The position numbers were made by a program, and so were the translations under genes. Under the pieces are notes generated by a model, which was given only the letters and a program-made list of their open reading frames with translations, was not told where the DNA came from and searched no databases. Positions 23,238-31,437 of a stretch of DNA of 48,892 nucleotides are shown one piece after another. Position 1 is the first letter of the stretch. The number at the start of each line of letters is the position of its first letter. Source of the DNA: SVQP01 sp045587385 (GTDB lineage Bacteria > Bacillota > Clostridia > Oscillospirales > CAG-272); the NCBI GenBank assembly GCA_045587385.1, contig JAZNCE010000036.1, positions 1 to 48,892 on the forward strand, written 5' to 3'.

Positions 23238-23594
23238 TTAGATCTTTTCTTGTACTACTTGGTCTATGTATTTGCAAACTCTATAAAAGTCGTTGTCAAT
23301 ACAACGGTTGGGAATTCGAATGACGGTCAAACCGTACTCCTCCAGCCTTTCCGTACGTATTTGATCCTTTTGTTCGCCTTGCGGTGTTTCGTGCCCCGCG
23401 CCATCCACCTCGATCACAAGCTTTGCTGTATCACAATAAAAATCGGCAACATATTTGTCAATCATCATTTGTCTGCGAAATTGTACCGGGTAATTTTTCA
23501 AAAAATCATACCACAAATGTTTTTCTTGCCTTGTAGCATTTTTGCGCAAATGTTGTGCTAAATGCTTGTTTTTTCCATCATATGAAACCGGCAT
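23238..23594 (-). CDS. DUF559 domain protein (very-short-patch-repair-like endonuclease fold)
   Basis: A 118-residue protein of the DUF559 family, related to Vsr and restriction-type nucleases. The order is typical: LRKNATRQEKHLWYDFLKNY (16-35), RRQ.MIDKYVADFYC with the catalytic-type Asp, then LVIEVDGAGHE and ERLEEYGLTVIRIPN. The E-x-D pair in VIEVDG is intact. The biological role of these proteins is not established. AAGGAG precedes the ATG by 8 nt. It is more AT-rich than its neighbours, consistent with acquisition. Confidence 0.88.
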   Translation of the reverse strand: MPVSYDGKNKHLAQHLRKNATRQEKHLWYDFLKNYPVQFRRQMMIDKYVADFYCDTAKLVIEVDGAGHETPQGEQKDQIRTERLEEYGLTVIRIPNRCIDNDFYRVCKYIDQVVQEKI

Positions 23595-23624
23595 ATCGTT
23601 ATCTCCTTAACGCTTACTAGGTTC

Positions 23625-23653
23625 TGTATAACATGCAATAAATAGTTTCACAA
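23625..23653 (-). promoter_or_regulatory. Possible promoter of the DUF559 gene
   Basis: Minus-strand TTGTGA (23653-23648), 17-bp spacer, TATACA (23630-23625); a weak match. Confidence 0.35.
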
Positions 23654-23678
23654 GAAAATTTTATCCGCTTCGGTGAAG

Positions 23679-23998
23679 GAGCGTCCGTGTGATGCACCTC
23701 ATCCACCGCAACCGCGTCATTGAAACTCGCGCTGCTCGTTTCTGCTTCCGCTGCGGTCTAATTTGCTTGCAAATATCTTCCCCTGCGGGGCAAGGCTTTT
23801 TGCGCGCATCCGCTTTGTTAGGTTAACCGTTACGGTGAAGGTAAGATTGCTTCCGTCTTGCTCGTTTTGTCGATAAGGGCACCCGAAATAAGCCTTGCCC
23901 CGCTGGGGAAGGGGGACCGCAGCGGAGAGATATTTCGCGGAATGTCCGCGAAATGATCGACGCGGTTGCGGTGGATGAGGTGCATCATACGGACGCTC
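23679..23998. repeat. 320-bp element with 40-bp terminal inverted repeats
   Basis: Bases 23679-23718 and 23959-23998 are reverse complements with one mismatch. Inner segments are also paired (CTTCCCC.GCGGGGCAAGG on the left with its counterpart near 23901-23920, CCGCTGCGGTC with GACCGCAGCGG), so the whole folds as a long imperfect hairpin. No coding capacity is evident. It fills the gap 23654-24050. Confidence 0.75.
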
Positions 23999-24091
23999 TT
24001 TCACATCTTCGCAAATGCAAAAGAGCTAATTCAATGATACAACTCTGCTAAAAAGGGGGATAGCAAATTCCGATAGTGATTGTCTTTGGTG

Positions 24092-24871
24092 TCAGAAAAT
24101 CAACTGCTTTGCCGCGGTGGTGCGGCAGGTGTCGGTGTCCACCGAGAACAGGACTGCGTGGGCGCGGACCTTGCCGTCCGCGACAGAGAAACGCGCGGGC
24201 ATGTGGTCGCGCAGCATCCGGAGCACGGGTTCGGTTTTCGCGCCGATAATACCGCCCTCGGGGCCGGTCATACCAAGGTCGGTGACGTATCCCGTGCCGC
24301 CGGGCAGGATCTGCAAGTCTGCCGTAGCCACGTGGGTGTGCGTGCCGAATATGACGGATACTTTGCCGTCAAAGGCGCGCGCCATGGCATATTTTTCGCT
24401 GGTTGCCTCGGCGTGCATGTCCAGCACTGCAATATCATATTTGCCCTTTTGGGCTTGTAAAATGCGCTCCAGCGTCAAGAAGGGGTTGTCCAGGGGGGCA
24501 AGATTGACCGTGCCCAGCATATTGATGCAAAGCACGCGAACGCCCTGCACCTCTGTCACGGTATAGCCGCAGCCGGGGTTTTGCGCTGGGAAGTTGGCGG
24601 GGCGGATAATGACGTCGCTGCGATCGTCCAGAAAATTGCCGATGTCGGGCGCGCTGTAAGCGTGGTTGCCCAGCGTGATGATGTCCGCGCCTGCCAAAAG
24701 CAGATCATCTGCATCGGATTTGCAAATGCCCTTGATATCGGAGGCGTTTTCGCCGTTGACAATGCAAAGGTCAACGCCCAAAGCCTTTTTCTGCGCGTTC
24801 AGCGTGGCTTGTAAATGGGAAAGCCCCACTCTGCCCACCACGTCACCCACTGTTAAAATGCGTAAAGTCAT
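24092..24871 (-). CDS. ymdB: YmdB-family metallophosphoesterase
   Basis: A 259-residue calcineurin-like phosphoesterase of the YmdB family, which in Bacillus hydrolyses 2',3'-cyclic nucleotides. Metal-ligand motifs are GDVVG (9-13), NGENAS (39-44), GNH (68-70), DMHAEATSEK (151-160) and GTHTH (176-180), followed by the family-typical YVTDLGMTGP. The residues after GNH read AYS where WD is usual, a small oddity. The gene overlaps the upstream CPBP protease gene by 4 bp and should be co-transcribed with it. Confidence 0.93.
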   Translation of the reverse strand: MTLRILTVGDVVGRVGLSHLQATLNAQKKALGVDLCIVNGENASDIKGICKSDADDLLLAGADIITLGNHAYSAPDIGNFLDDRSDVIIRPANFPAQNPGCGYTVTEVQGVRVLCINMLGTVNLAPLDNPFLTLERILQAQKGKYDIAVLDMHAEATSEKYAMARAFDGKVSVIFGTHTHVATADLQILPGGTGYVTDLGMTGPEGGIIGAKTEPVLRMLRDHMPARFSVADGKVRAHAVLFSVDTDTCRTTAAKQLIF

Positions 24872-26007
24872 GCCTCTGCCTCACAGTCGGTGGGTGCTTG
24901 CTCTGCCTGCTCCTCTTCTTGCTCTACGTGCGCGTTTTCCTCTGCCTCAATCACGCAAATGCCGTCAGCGAGCACGGGATCATCGGGCTGTGATTCCGCA
25001 GCGGCTGCCTTGTCGGGGCTGCGAAGCTTGACCAGCAGGATCATGCCGACAATGAGCATGGGGATGGCGATCAGCGCAGAGCCGATGAGGTAGATCAGGA
25101 AGGTTGCGTTGCTCCATACCTCAAACTTGGCGCAGAGCTGATCGTAATAAGGCGTATCTGCCCAAAAATCGGTGCGGAACAGTGCTTGCATGGTCATGGC
25201 GATCAGGTTTGCACCGTTGAATGCAAAGTGGCAGATGATGGACGGATAGATGGAGTCGGACTTGATAAGGAGGTACGCGCATACAATGCCCAGCAGGAAG
25301 GTGTAGACCATCTGTAAGGGGTTGCCGTGTGCCAGCGCAAACAGCGCGCTTGTCAGCAGTACGGCGGCAAGCGTCGGCATTTTTCCCTTGAACTTGGTCA
25401 AGGGACCTGCGCGGAACACCATCTCCTCGATCAAGGGTGCACCGAAAATGGCAGCAACGGTAAACATGCCCACGTCATCGCCTGCGCCGTTCATCAATTG
25501 GGTGTAGGTCTCGAAATAGTTACGCGCGTAATCGGCAATGGCGGGATCCAGCGTTTCCAGCATTTGGAACAATGCCTCGCGCAGCGCGTTCAAGAGGGAA
25601 TCGATGGCGGTCATGGCTGCGTTGACCAAGAAAAACAGGGAAAGTCCCAGCAGGGCTGCGGCTACAATCGCCTTGACGGGTGCCTTTTTGAAACGGAAAT
25701 ATTCGGTAAAGCTTGTGTTTTTGCGGTTGAATACGAACCACAAGATCAGCAATGCCGAAACGGTTGTCAGCGCGGAAAGGAACCACATAGAGTGCATGAT
25801 AAGCCCGGAGTAGTCCTGCATGAAGTGGTTGAGGTATACGTCAACGCCCATGTCGGGAACGGCTGCCAGCGCAAGTACCGCGCGCACAAGGCACAGCCCC
25901 ATGATCAAAAAGGTGGCAGCGGATTGAAATGCGGTCATATACACGGTATAGCCAACGGGGAACGCAAGCCCCTTGACGATGCCGACGACTTTTTCTTTGC
26001 GTTTCAT
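24868..26007 (-). CDS. CPBP family intramembrane glutamic protease
   Basis: A 379-residue membrane protein with about eight helices. The CPBP/Abi motifs are intact: EEMVFR with the Glu pair at 194-195 and Arg199, FALAHGN with His227, and HFAFNGAN with His260 and Asn264. Such proteases act on CAAX proteins, peptides or bacteriocins; the target here is unknown. The acidic C-terminal tail (EEENAHVEQEEEQAEQ-type) is cytoplasmic and unusual. The ATG at 26007 has AAGGAG 6 nt upstream. It is the first gene of a unit with ymdB. Confidence 0.9.
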   Translation of the reverse strand: MKRKEKVVGIVKGLAFPVGYTVYMTAFQSAATFLIMGLCLVRAVLALAAVPDMGVDVYLNHFMQDYSGLIMHSMWFLSALTTVSALLILWFVFNRKNTSFTEYFRFKKAPVKAIVAAALLGLSLFFLVNAAMTAIDSLLNALREALFQMLETLDPAIADYARNYFETYTQLMNGAGDDVGMFTVAAIFGAPLIEEMVFRAGPLTKFKGKMPTLAAVLLTSALFALAHGNPLQMVYTFLLGIVCAYLLIKSDSIYPSIICHFAFNGANLIAMTMQALFRTDFWADTPYYDQLCAKFEVWSNATFLIYLIGSALIAIPMLIVGMILLVKLRSPDKAAAAESQPDDPVLADGICVIEAEENAHVEQEEEQAEQAPTDCEAEA

Positions 26008-26041
26008 AAGAATCTCCTTTCGGGTGGGAATACTTATACAC

Positions 26042-26070
26042 AGTATATCATAAGCAGGCAGAAATGTCAA
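26042..26070 (-). promoter_or_regulatory. Promoter of CPBP-ymdB operon
   Basis: Minus-strand TTGACA (26070-26065), 17-bp spacer, TATACT (26047-26042), about 35 nt before the start codon. Confidence 0.8.
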
Positions 26071-26115
26071 GAAAAATGCATAGCGGGAAGAATGCAAAAA
26101 CCTTGCCGAAAACCC

Positions 26116-26144
26116 TTGCAAAATTTGAGAATATATGATACAAT
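26116..26144 (+). promoter_or_regulatory. Promoter of asnA
   Basis: TTGCAA (26116-26121), 17-bp spacer, TACAAT (26139-26144). The leader is only about 50 nt, too short for a T-box. It is divergent from the CPBP promoter. Confidence 0.65.
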
Positions 26145-26202
26145 GAATATAATTGGGGCGAATGTCTTTTGGTGCCCCGAAGAAAAAGCGAGGGATCCGT
26201 TT

Positions 26203-27213
26203 ATGAGCCATTGTTATATTCCGGAGGGCTACGTGCAGGTGCTGGATGCGTACCAGACTCAGCGTGCCATTGAACATATCAAATCCGCCTTTCAGCGTGA
26301 GCTTTGTGCCGCGCTGAACTTGAAGCGCGTGTCCGCGCCCTTGTTCGTTGCAAGCGATTCGGGCTTGAACGATAACCTGAGCGGCAAGGAGCGTCCTGTT
26401 TCGTTTGACGTGCCCGCTTTGCACGGTGCGCACGCAGAGGTGGTGCATTCCCTTGCAAAGTGGAAAAGACTTGCGCTTTTGCGCTACGGCTTTACCATGG
26501 GCAACGGGCTTTACACCGATATGAACGCGATCCGCCGCGACGAGGAGCTGGATAATATCCACTCGATCTACGTGGACCAGTGGGACTGGGAAAAGGTGAT
26601 TACCAGAGAGGCGAGAAATATTGATTTTCTCAAGCTGATGGTCAAAGCCATCGTGCACGCCATGTGTGCGACAGAGGAGCAGCTGCAGGTGCATTTTCCG
26701 CAGCTGACCGGCAAGCTTTGCAGGGAGGTGACCTTCGTGACCTCGCAGGAGCTTTGTGATCTGTATCCCGATCTGACCCCCGAGCAGCGCGAGAATGAGT
26801 TTACCAAGATTCACAAGACGGTGTTTGTCATCGGCATCGGCGACAAGTTGTCGGACGGAAGACCGCACGGCACAAGAGCACCCGACTACGACGACTGGTC
26901 GCTCAACGGTGACCTGCTTTTCTGGAATGACGTGCTGGGCCGCGCCCTGGAGCTTTCCTCCATGGGTATCCGCGTGGATGAGGCTGCCATGGATTATCAG
27001 CTGCGCACCGCGGGCTGCGATGACCGTAGAGTTTTGCCGTTCCACAAAATGCTGCTTTCGGGCGAGCTGCCCCTGACTGCGGGCGGCGGTATCGGACAGT
27101 CGCGCCTTTGCATGCTGCTGATGGGCTGCGCGCACATCGGTGAGGTGCAATCCGGCATCTGGGACGAAGAAACCAAACGCATCTGCGCCGAGGCAGGCGT
27201 GAGATTGTTGTAA
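26203..27213 (+). CDS. asnA: Aspartate-ammonia ligase (asparagine synthetase A)
   Basis: A 336-residue AsnA, the ammonia-dependent asparagine synthetase related to class II aminoacyl-tRNA synthetases. Recognised by YQTQRAIEHIKSAFQRELCAALNLKRVSAPLF near the start, the YTDMNAIRRDE and SIYVDQWDWEK segments, and GGGIGQSRLCMLLM near the C-terminus. The ATG at 26203 is preceded by GAGGGAT and is the normal family start; the frame is open much further upstream but antisense to the protease gene. It is followed 28 bp later by a lipid-kinase gene. Confidence 0.96.
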   Translation: MSHCYIPEGYVQVLDAYQTQRAIEHIKSAFQRELCAALNLKRVSAPLFVASDSGLNDNLSGKERPVSFDVPALHGAHAEVVHSLAKWKRLALLRYGFTMGNGLYTDMNAIRRDEELDNIHSIYVDQWDWEKVITREARNIDFLKLMVKAIVHAMCATEEQLQVHFPQLTGKLCREVTFVTSQELCDLYPDLTPEQRENEFTKIHKTVFVIGIGDKLSDGRPHGTRAPDYDDWSLNGDLLFWNDVLGRALELSSMGIRVDEAAMDYQLRTAGCDDRRVLPFHKMLLSGELPLTAGGGIGQSRLCMLLMGCAHIGEVQSGIWDEETKRICAEAGVRLL

Positions 27214-27241
27214 TATACCTATATTATACGGAGGACTGACC

Positions 27242-28084
27242 ATGACGCTGATTTTGTTCAACCCCCAAGCAAACAACCGTGATATCACCGCTGCACTGGA
27301 GGGCGTGCGTGCTTATGCTGCGGGCCCCGACACGGTGGAAAAGGACTTGACGCAGGTGGACGTGCGAGAGGAGATCTGCGCGCTTTCGGAGCATGACCGC
27401 GTGCTGATTTTGGGCGGAGACGGTACCATTATGCGCATCGCCAACGCTTTGGACGGTGCAAAGTATGCCGTGCCCGTGTACCTGTGGAAGAGCGGAACGG
27501 GTAATGACTTTTTGCGCGATATCGGCAAGAACGAGGAAAGCGAGCCCGTGTTGCTCAACCCCTATCTGACGGGGCTGCCGCACGTAGAGGTCAAGGGAAA
27601 AACGTACCTGTATATCAACGGCATCGGCTTTGGTCTGGACGGCATGGTCTGCGAGGTAACGGACAAATTAAAGGAGCAGGGCGTGCAAAAGATTGACTAC
27701 ACCATGGAGTCGATCAAGCTGCTTTTGGGTGGCTTCAAATGCCCGTCGGGCAAGGTGACGGTGGATGGCGTGACCAAGTCGTATAAAAAGATCTGGCTTG
27801 CATCTGCCATGTACGGCAAATATTACGGCGGAGGCATGCGCGTCGCGCCCGATCAGGTGCGCGGCGGCGACAGCCTGACCTGCTGCGTCTGGCACACCAC
27901 CGGCAAATTGGCAACGCTGATGCATTTCCCCAAGATATTTGAGGGTAAGCACGTCAAATATAAAAAATCCATAGATATGTTTACGGGTAAGAGGATTACG
28001 GTTGAGTTTGACCGTCCGACCGCGCTGCAGATCGACGGCGAAACGGTCAGCGGCGTGACAACGTACACCGCTTGGATCGACTGA
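27242..28084 (+). CDS. Diacylglycerol kinase-family lipid kinase
   Basis: A 280-residue protein of the DagK/YegS family, which phosphorylates lipids such as diacylglycerol. The nucleotide-binding motif GGDGT is at 58-62, followed by the SGTGNDF motif near 84-90 and the IDGE motif near the C-terminus. The N-terminal NPQANN takes the place of the usual NP.A/SG.. segment. GGAGG precedes the ATG. It is probably co-transcribed with asnA, though no functional link is known. The actual lipid substrate cannot be inferred. Confidence 0.88.
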   Translation: MTLILFNPQANNRDITAALEGVRAYAAGPDTVEKDLTQVDVREEICALSEHDRVLILGGDGTIMRIANALDGAKYAVPVYLWKSGTGNDFLRDIGKNEESEPVLLNPYLTGLPHVEVKGKTYLYINGIGFGLDGMVCEVTDKLKEQGVQKIDYTMESIKLLLGGFKCPSGKVTVDGVTKSYKKIWLASAMYGKYYGGGMRVAPDQVRGGDSLTCCVWHTTGKLATLMHFPKIFEGKHVKYKKSIDMFTGKRITVEFDRPTALQIDGETVSGVTTYTAWID

Positions 28085-28173
28085 TCTTTTCGGATTGCCC
28101 GGCAGTATCCGTGCGTTTGTCAAAAATGTCAAAACGTCGATAGAAGTTTGCGTTTTATTTACACTTTTGTGCA

Positions 28174-28202
28174 TTGACATTTTTCGCAAAATGCGGTATA
28201 AT
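28174..28202 (+). promoter_or_regulatory. Promoter of the purine operon
   Basis: TTGACA (28174-28179), 17-bp spacer, TATAAT (28197-28202): full consensus, immediately upstream of the riboswitch, which then sets the output. Confidence 0.88.
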
Positions 28203-28218
28203 AGATACATGGAAATTT

Positions 28219-28288
28219 CTTCCCGTGACCGGCGGAATGTGAGCTTACACACAGGAGCGGGAAGTAAATGATAGCCGACCGCCTGGGC
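28219..28288 (+). promoter_or_regulatory. ZTP riboswitch (pfl motif)
   Basis: CTTCCCG (28219-28225) pairs with CGGGAAG (28258-28264) to form P1. The GTGACCGGCGG segment resembles the conserved 5' strand of the pfl consensus, and CCGCCTGGGC (28279-28288) is the hallmark 3' segment. GGCGG (28231-28235) can pair with CCGCC (28279-28283) as the pseudoknot. ZTP/ZMP (AICAR nucleotides) is the known ligand class. The 3' end of the aptamer overlaps the terminator stem, so ligand binding should favour read-through. Confidence 0.88.
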
Positions 28289-28329
28289 AATCCTGTCTTA
28301 ACATAGCGTTAGGATAGGTTTGCCCTTTT
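28285..28329 (+). terminator. Riboswitch-controlled terminator
   Basis: GGGCAA..CCT.TC.TTAAC pairs with GTTA.GATAGG.TTGCCC, followed by TTTT. The 5' strand begins inside the aptamer's CCGCCTGGGC, so aptamer folding and terminator compete. Confidence 0.85.
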
Positions 28330-28360
28330 GTATTTCATCATAAAGAAACGGAGAAAAAGT

Positions 28361-28864
28361 ATGAAAAAAGTAGCTGTGATCATGGGAAGCGACAGCGATC
28401 TTCCCGTTGTGGAGAAGGCAATCAACACTCTTAAGGAATTCGGCGTGCCCTATGAGGCGCACGTATACTCGGCACACAGAACGCCCGACGAAGCAGCTGC
28501 TTTTGCATCCGGCGCACGCGAGGCAGGCTTTGGTGCCATCATCGCAGCAGCGGGTATGGCGGCGCACTTAGCAGGTGCCATTGCCGCAAGAACCACGCTG
28601 CCCGTGGTTGGCATTCCCGTCAAGGGCGGTGCCGTGGACGGCATGGACGCGCTGCTGGCAACCGTGCAGATGCCCTCGGGCATGCCCGTTGCAACCGTTG
28701 CGCTCAACGGCGCAGTCAACGCAGCGCTGCTTTGCATTCAGATGCTTGCCATTGAGGACGCCGAGCTTGCCGCAAAGCTGGACGCAAAGAGAGCAAAGGA
28801 TACCGCAGCAGTGCTTGCCAAGGATGCAGCCCTGCAGGAAAAGCTGCGCGGACTTGACGCATAA
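28361..28864 (+). CDS. purE: 5-(carboxyamino)imidazole ribonucleotide mutase
   Basis: A 167-residue PurE, which converts N5-CAIR to CAIR. MGSDSDLPVVEKA (8-20), YSAHRTP with the catalytic-type His, AAAGMAAHLAGAIAARTTLPVVGIPV and the ALNGAVNAALLCIQML helix are all present and fit class I. No purK is found in the window. The ATG at 28361 follows GGAG; an earlier TTG frame start overlaps the terminator and is rejected. First gene behind the ZTP riboswitch. Confidence 0.95.
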   Translation: MKKVAVIMGSDSDLPVVEKAINTLKEFGVPYEAHVYSAHRTPDEAAAFASGAREAGFGAIIAAAGMAAHLAGAIAARTTLPVVGIPVKGGAVDGMDALLATVQMPSGMPVATVALNGAVNAALLCIQMLAIEDAELAAKLDAKRAKDTAAVLAKDAALQEKLRGLDA

Positions 28865-28915
28865 TTCAACTATATTCGCACAACAACCATTCGCACAGAC
28901 AATAAGGAGACTTTT

Positions 28916-30343
28916 ATGGGTGGATTTTTCGGTATAACGTCAGAAAAGGATTGCCTTTTGGACGTTTTCTTCGGAACAGACTATCATTCCCACTTGGGCA
29001 CGCAAAGGGGCGGACTTGCAGCATACGATCCCGAGATCGGCTTGCAGCGCAAGATCCACAGCATCACCAATTCCCCCTTCCGTACCAAGTTTGAGCACAT
29101 TTTCGACGAAATGTCGGGCATTGCGGCGATCGGATGCATCAGCGATACCGATCCGCAGCCTATGCTGATGCGCTCGCATCTTGGCACGTATGCCATCTGC
29201 ACCATCGGTCTGATCCGCAATGCAGATCAGCTGATCGATCTGTACTTCGGCGGCAGCCGCGGTCACTTTGACGCTATGACGGGCGGCAGAGTGAATACGG
29301 TGGAATTGGTCGCTGCGCTGATCGACCAGAAAGAGAATTTTGCTGAGGGCATCAAGTACGCGCAGTCGGTCATCGACGGCACCTGCTCGATCCTGATCTT
29401 AAAGAGCAACGGTCACCTGATCGCGGCACGCGATAAGGTGGGCAGAATTCCCGTCATTATCTGCAAGGGCGAGGACGGCTACGCCGTGACCTTTGAATCC
29501 TTCGCGGCACAAAAGCTGGGGTATGCTCCCGTGCGCGAGCTGGGCCCTGCGGAAATCGTGGAGCTTTCTCCCGCCGACGGTATCGTGCAGCTTGGCAAGC
29601 CGGGTAAGGAAATGAAAATGTGTGCGTTCCTTTGGTCGTATTACGGCTATCCCACCTCCACCTATGAGGGCATCAACGTGGAAGTCATGCGCTACCGCAA
29701 CGGTGAGATCATGGCAGAGCAGGATAAAGAGGCAGGCTGTGCGCAGGATCTTGATTACGTCAGCGGCATGCCGGATTCGGGTATCCCGCACGCCATCGGA
29801 TATGCCAATCAGTCCAAGGTCGCGTTCTCGCGTCCGTATATCAAATACACGCCTACCTGGTCGCGCTCCTTTACGCCTCAAAAGCAGTCCGACCGCGCCA
29901 AGGTCGCCCGTATGAAGCAGATCCCCGTCAAGGAGCTGATCGAAAATAAAAAGCTGCTCTTTGTGGACGATTCCATCGTGCGCGGCACGCAGCTCAAGGA
30001 AACGGTGGACTTCTTGTACTCCAACGGTGCAAAGGAAGTGCACATGCGTTCGGCTTGCCCGCCCATCATGTACGGCTGTAAGTACCTCAACTTCACCCGC
30101 TCTACGGGAGATATGGAGCTGATCACCCGCCGCACCATTATGGAGCTGGAGGGCACGGAGGGCTTTCACCATTTGGACGAGTACAGCGACGGCAATACCG
30201 AGCGCGGACGCGCGCTGCGCCAAAGCATTTGCGCAAAGTTCGGCTTTGCGTCCTTGGAATTCCAATCGCTTGAGGGCGTAGTCAAGGCAATCGGCTTGCC
30301 GCCCGAAAAGCTGTGCACCTATTGCTGGAACGGCAAGGAATAA
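28916..30343 (+). CDS. purF: PurF-like amidophosphoribosyltransferase lacking the glutaminase cysteine
   Basis: A 475-residue PurF homologue. The phosphoribosyltransferase half is intact, with the PRPP loop LLFVDDSIVRGTQ near 348-360. The N-terminal Ntn glutaminase half is altered: it begins MGGFFGITS where the family has an exposed Cys in CGIFG/CGVFG, and other glutaminase motifs (HRGQEGAG, GHVRYAT, HNGN) are replaced by HLGTQRGGLA, GCISDTD and TIGL. It probably cannot hydrolyse glutamine, so it may use free or channelled ammonia or have a regulatory role. It lies 51 bp after purE and 44 bp before purM. I recall similar MGGFFG proteins in gut bacteria. Confidence 0.85.
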   Translation: MGGFFGITSEKDCLLDVFFGTDYHSHLGTQRGGLAAYDPEIGLQRKIHSITNSPFRTKFEHIFDEMSGIAAIGCISDTDPQPMLMRSHLGTYAICTIGLIRNADQLIDLYFGGSRGHFDAMTGGRVNTVELVAALIDQKENFAEGIKYAQSVIDGTCSILILKSNGHLIAARDKVGRIPVIICKGEDGYAVTFESFAAQKLGYAPVRELGPAEIVELSPADGIVQLGKPGKEMKMCAFLWSYYGYPTSTYEGINVEVMRYRNGEIMAEQDKEAGCAQDLDYVSGMPDSGIPHAIGYANQSKVAFSRPYIKYTPTWSRSFTPQKQSDRAKVARMKQIPVKELIENKKLLFVDDSIVRGTQLKETVDFLYSNGAKEVHMRSACPPIMYGCKYLNFTRSTGDMELITRRTIMELEGTEGFHHLDEYSDGNTERGRALRQSICAKFGFASLEFQSLEGVVKAIGLPPEKLCTYCWNGKE

Positions 30344-30387
30344 TTTTTGAAAAAATAATTCGAAATATACTGAAAGGAATCAAAGAC

Positions 30388-31437
30388 ATGCATTCTAACT
30401 CCAGATCCGAGAGCTACGCAGCAGCAGGCGTAGATATTACCGCGGGCTACAAAGCCGTGGAACTTATGAAAAAACACATTGCGCGCACCAAGAACGATGG
30501 TTGCCTTGATGACGTGGGCGGCTTTGGCGGTTGCTTCGGTCTGCCTGTGGCAGGCATGGAAGAGCCCGTGCTGGTTTCGGGTACCGACGGCTGCGGCACT
30601 AAGGTCAAGATGGCAATTCTGATGGACAAGCATGATACCATCGGTATTGACGCTGTCGCTATGTGCGTCAACGATATCATTTGCGTGGGTGCGAAGCCTT
30701 TGTTCTTCCTTGACTACATCGCATGCGGTAAGAACGTGCCCGAGAAGATCGCGGCAATCGTTGCAGGCGTTGCAGAGGGCTGTGTGCAGTCGGGTGCGGC
30801 ACTGATTGGCGGCGAGACCGCAGAGCACCCCGGCATGATGCCCGTGGAGGATTACGACCTGGCAGGCTTTGCTGTCGGCATCGTAGATAAGAAAAAGATT
30901 TTGGACAATACCCGCATGAAGGAGGGTGACGTGGTGATCGCGCTGGCTTCCAGCGGCGTGCACTCCAACGGCTTCTCTTTGTGCCGTAAGGTATTTGAAA
31001 TTGATAAGAATCCCGATTCCCTGTACGTGCCCTGCGAGGCACTTGGCGGCAAGAGCATTGCGGAGACCCTGCTGACCCCCACCAAGATCTACGTCAAGTC
31101 CATTCTGGCGCTCTTGGAAAAGGTAGACGTCAAGGGTATTTCCCACATCACGGGCGGCGGATTTTATGAGAACATTCCGAGAAGCATTCCCGACGGTCTT
31201 TGCGCAAAGATCGACCGCGCATCGGTTCGCGTGCTGCCTATCTTCGATCTGCTGGCTAAGACCGGTAACGTCTGCGAGAGAGATATGTTCAACACCTATA
31301 ATATGGGCGTTGGCATGAGCGTGGTCGTTCCCGCAGAGCAGGTGGACGAGGCGATCGAAATTCTCACCGCGCACGGCGAAGAGGCTTACGTGATCGGTAA
31401 GATCATCAAGGGCGAGGAAAAGATCGAGTTATGCTGA
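30388..31437 (+). CDS. purM: Phosphoribosylformylglycinamidine cyclo-ligase (AIR synthetase)
   Basis: A 349-residue PurM, the ATP-dependent enzyme closing the imidazole ring to AIR. YAAAGVDITAGYKAVELMK (12-30), LVSGTDGCGTKVK, AVAMCVNDIICVGAKPLFFLDYIACGK and LIGGETAEHPGMMP are all present; the C-terminus has HITGGGFYENIPRSIP and FNTYNMGVGM. The ATG at 30388 follows AAAGGA. The upstream frame extension overlaps purF and is not used. Its last codons overlap the start of the formate/nitrite channel gene. Confidence 0.96.
   Translation: MHSNSRSESYAAAGVDITAGYKAVELMKKHIARTKNDGCLDDVGGFGGCFGLPVAGMEEPVLVSGTDGCGTKVKMAILMDKHDTIGIDAVAMCVNDIICVGAKPLFFLDYIACGKNVPEKIAAIVAGVAEGCVQSGAALIGGETAEHPGMMPVEDYDLAGFAVGIVDKKKILDNTRMKEGDVVIALASSGVHSNGFSLCRKVFEIDKNPDSLYVPCEALGGKSIAETLLTPTKIYVKSILALLEKVDVKGISHITGGGFYENIPRSIPDGLCAKIDRASVRVLPIFDLLAKTGNVCERDMFNTYNMGVGMSVVVPAEQVDEAIEILTAHGEEAYVIGKIIKGEEKIELC

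Noticed and set aside
26145..26202. T-box leader for asnA
   Set aside because: The leader is about 50 nt and lacks T-box sequence, too short for the element.
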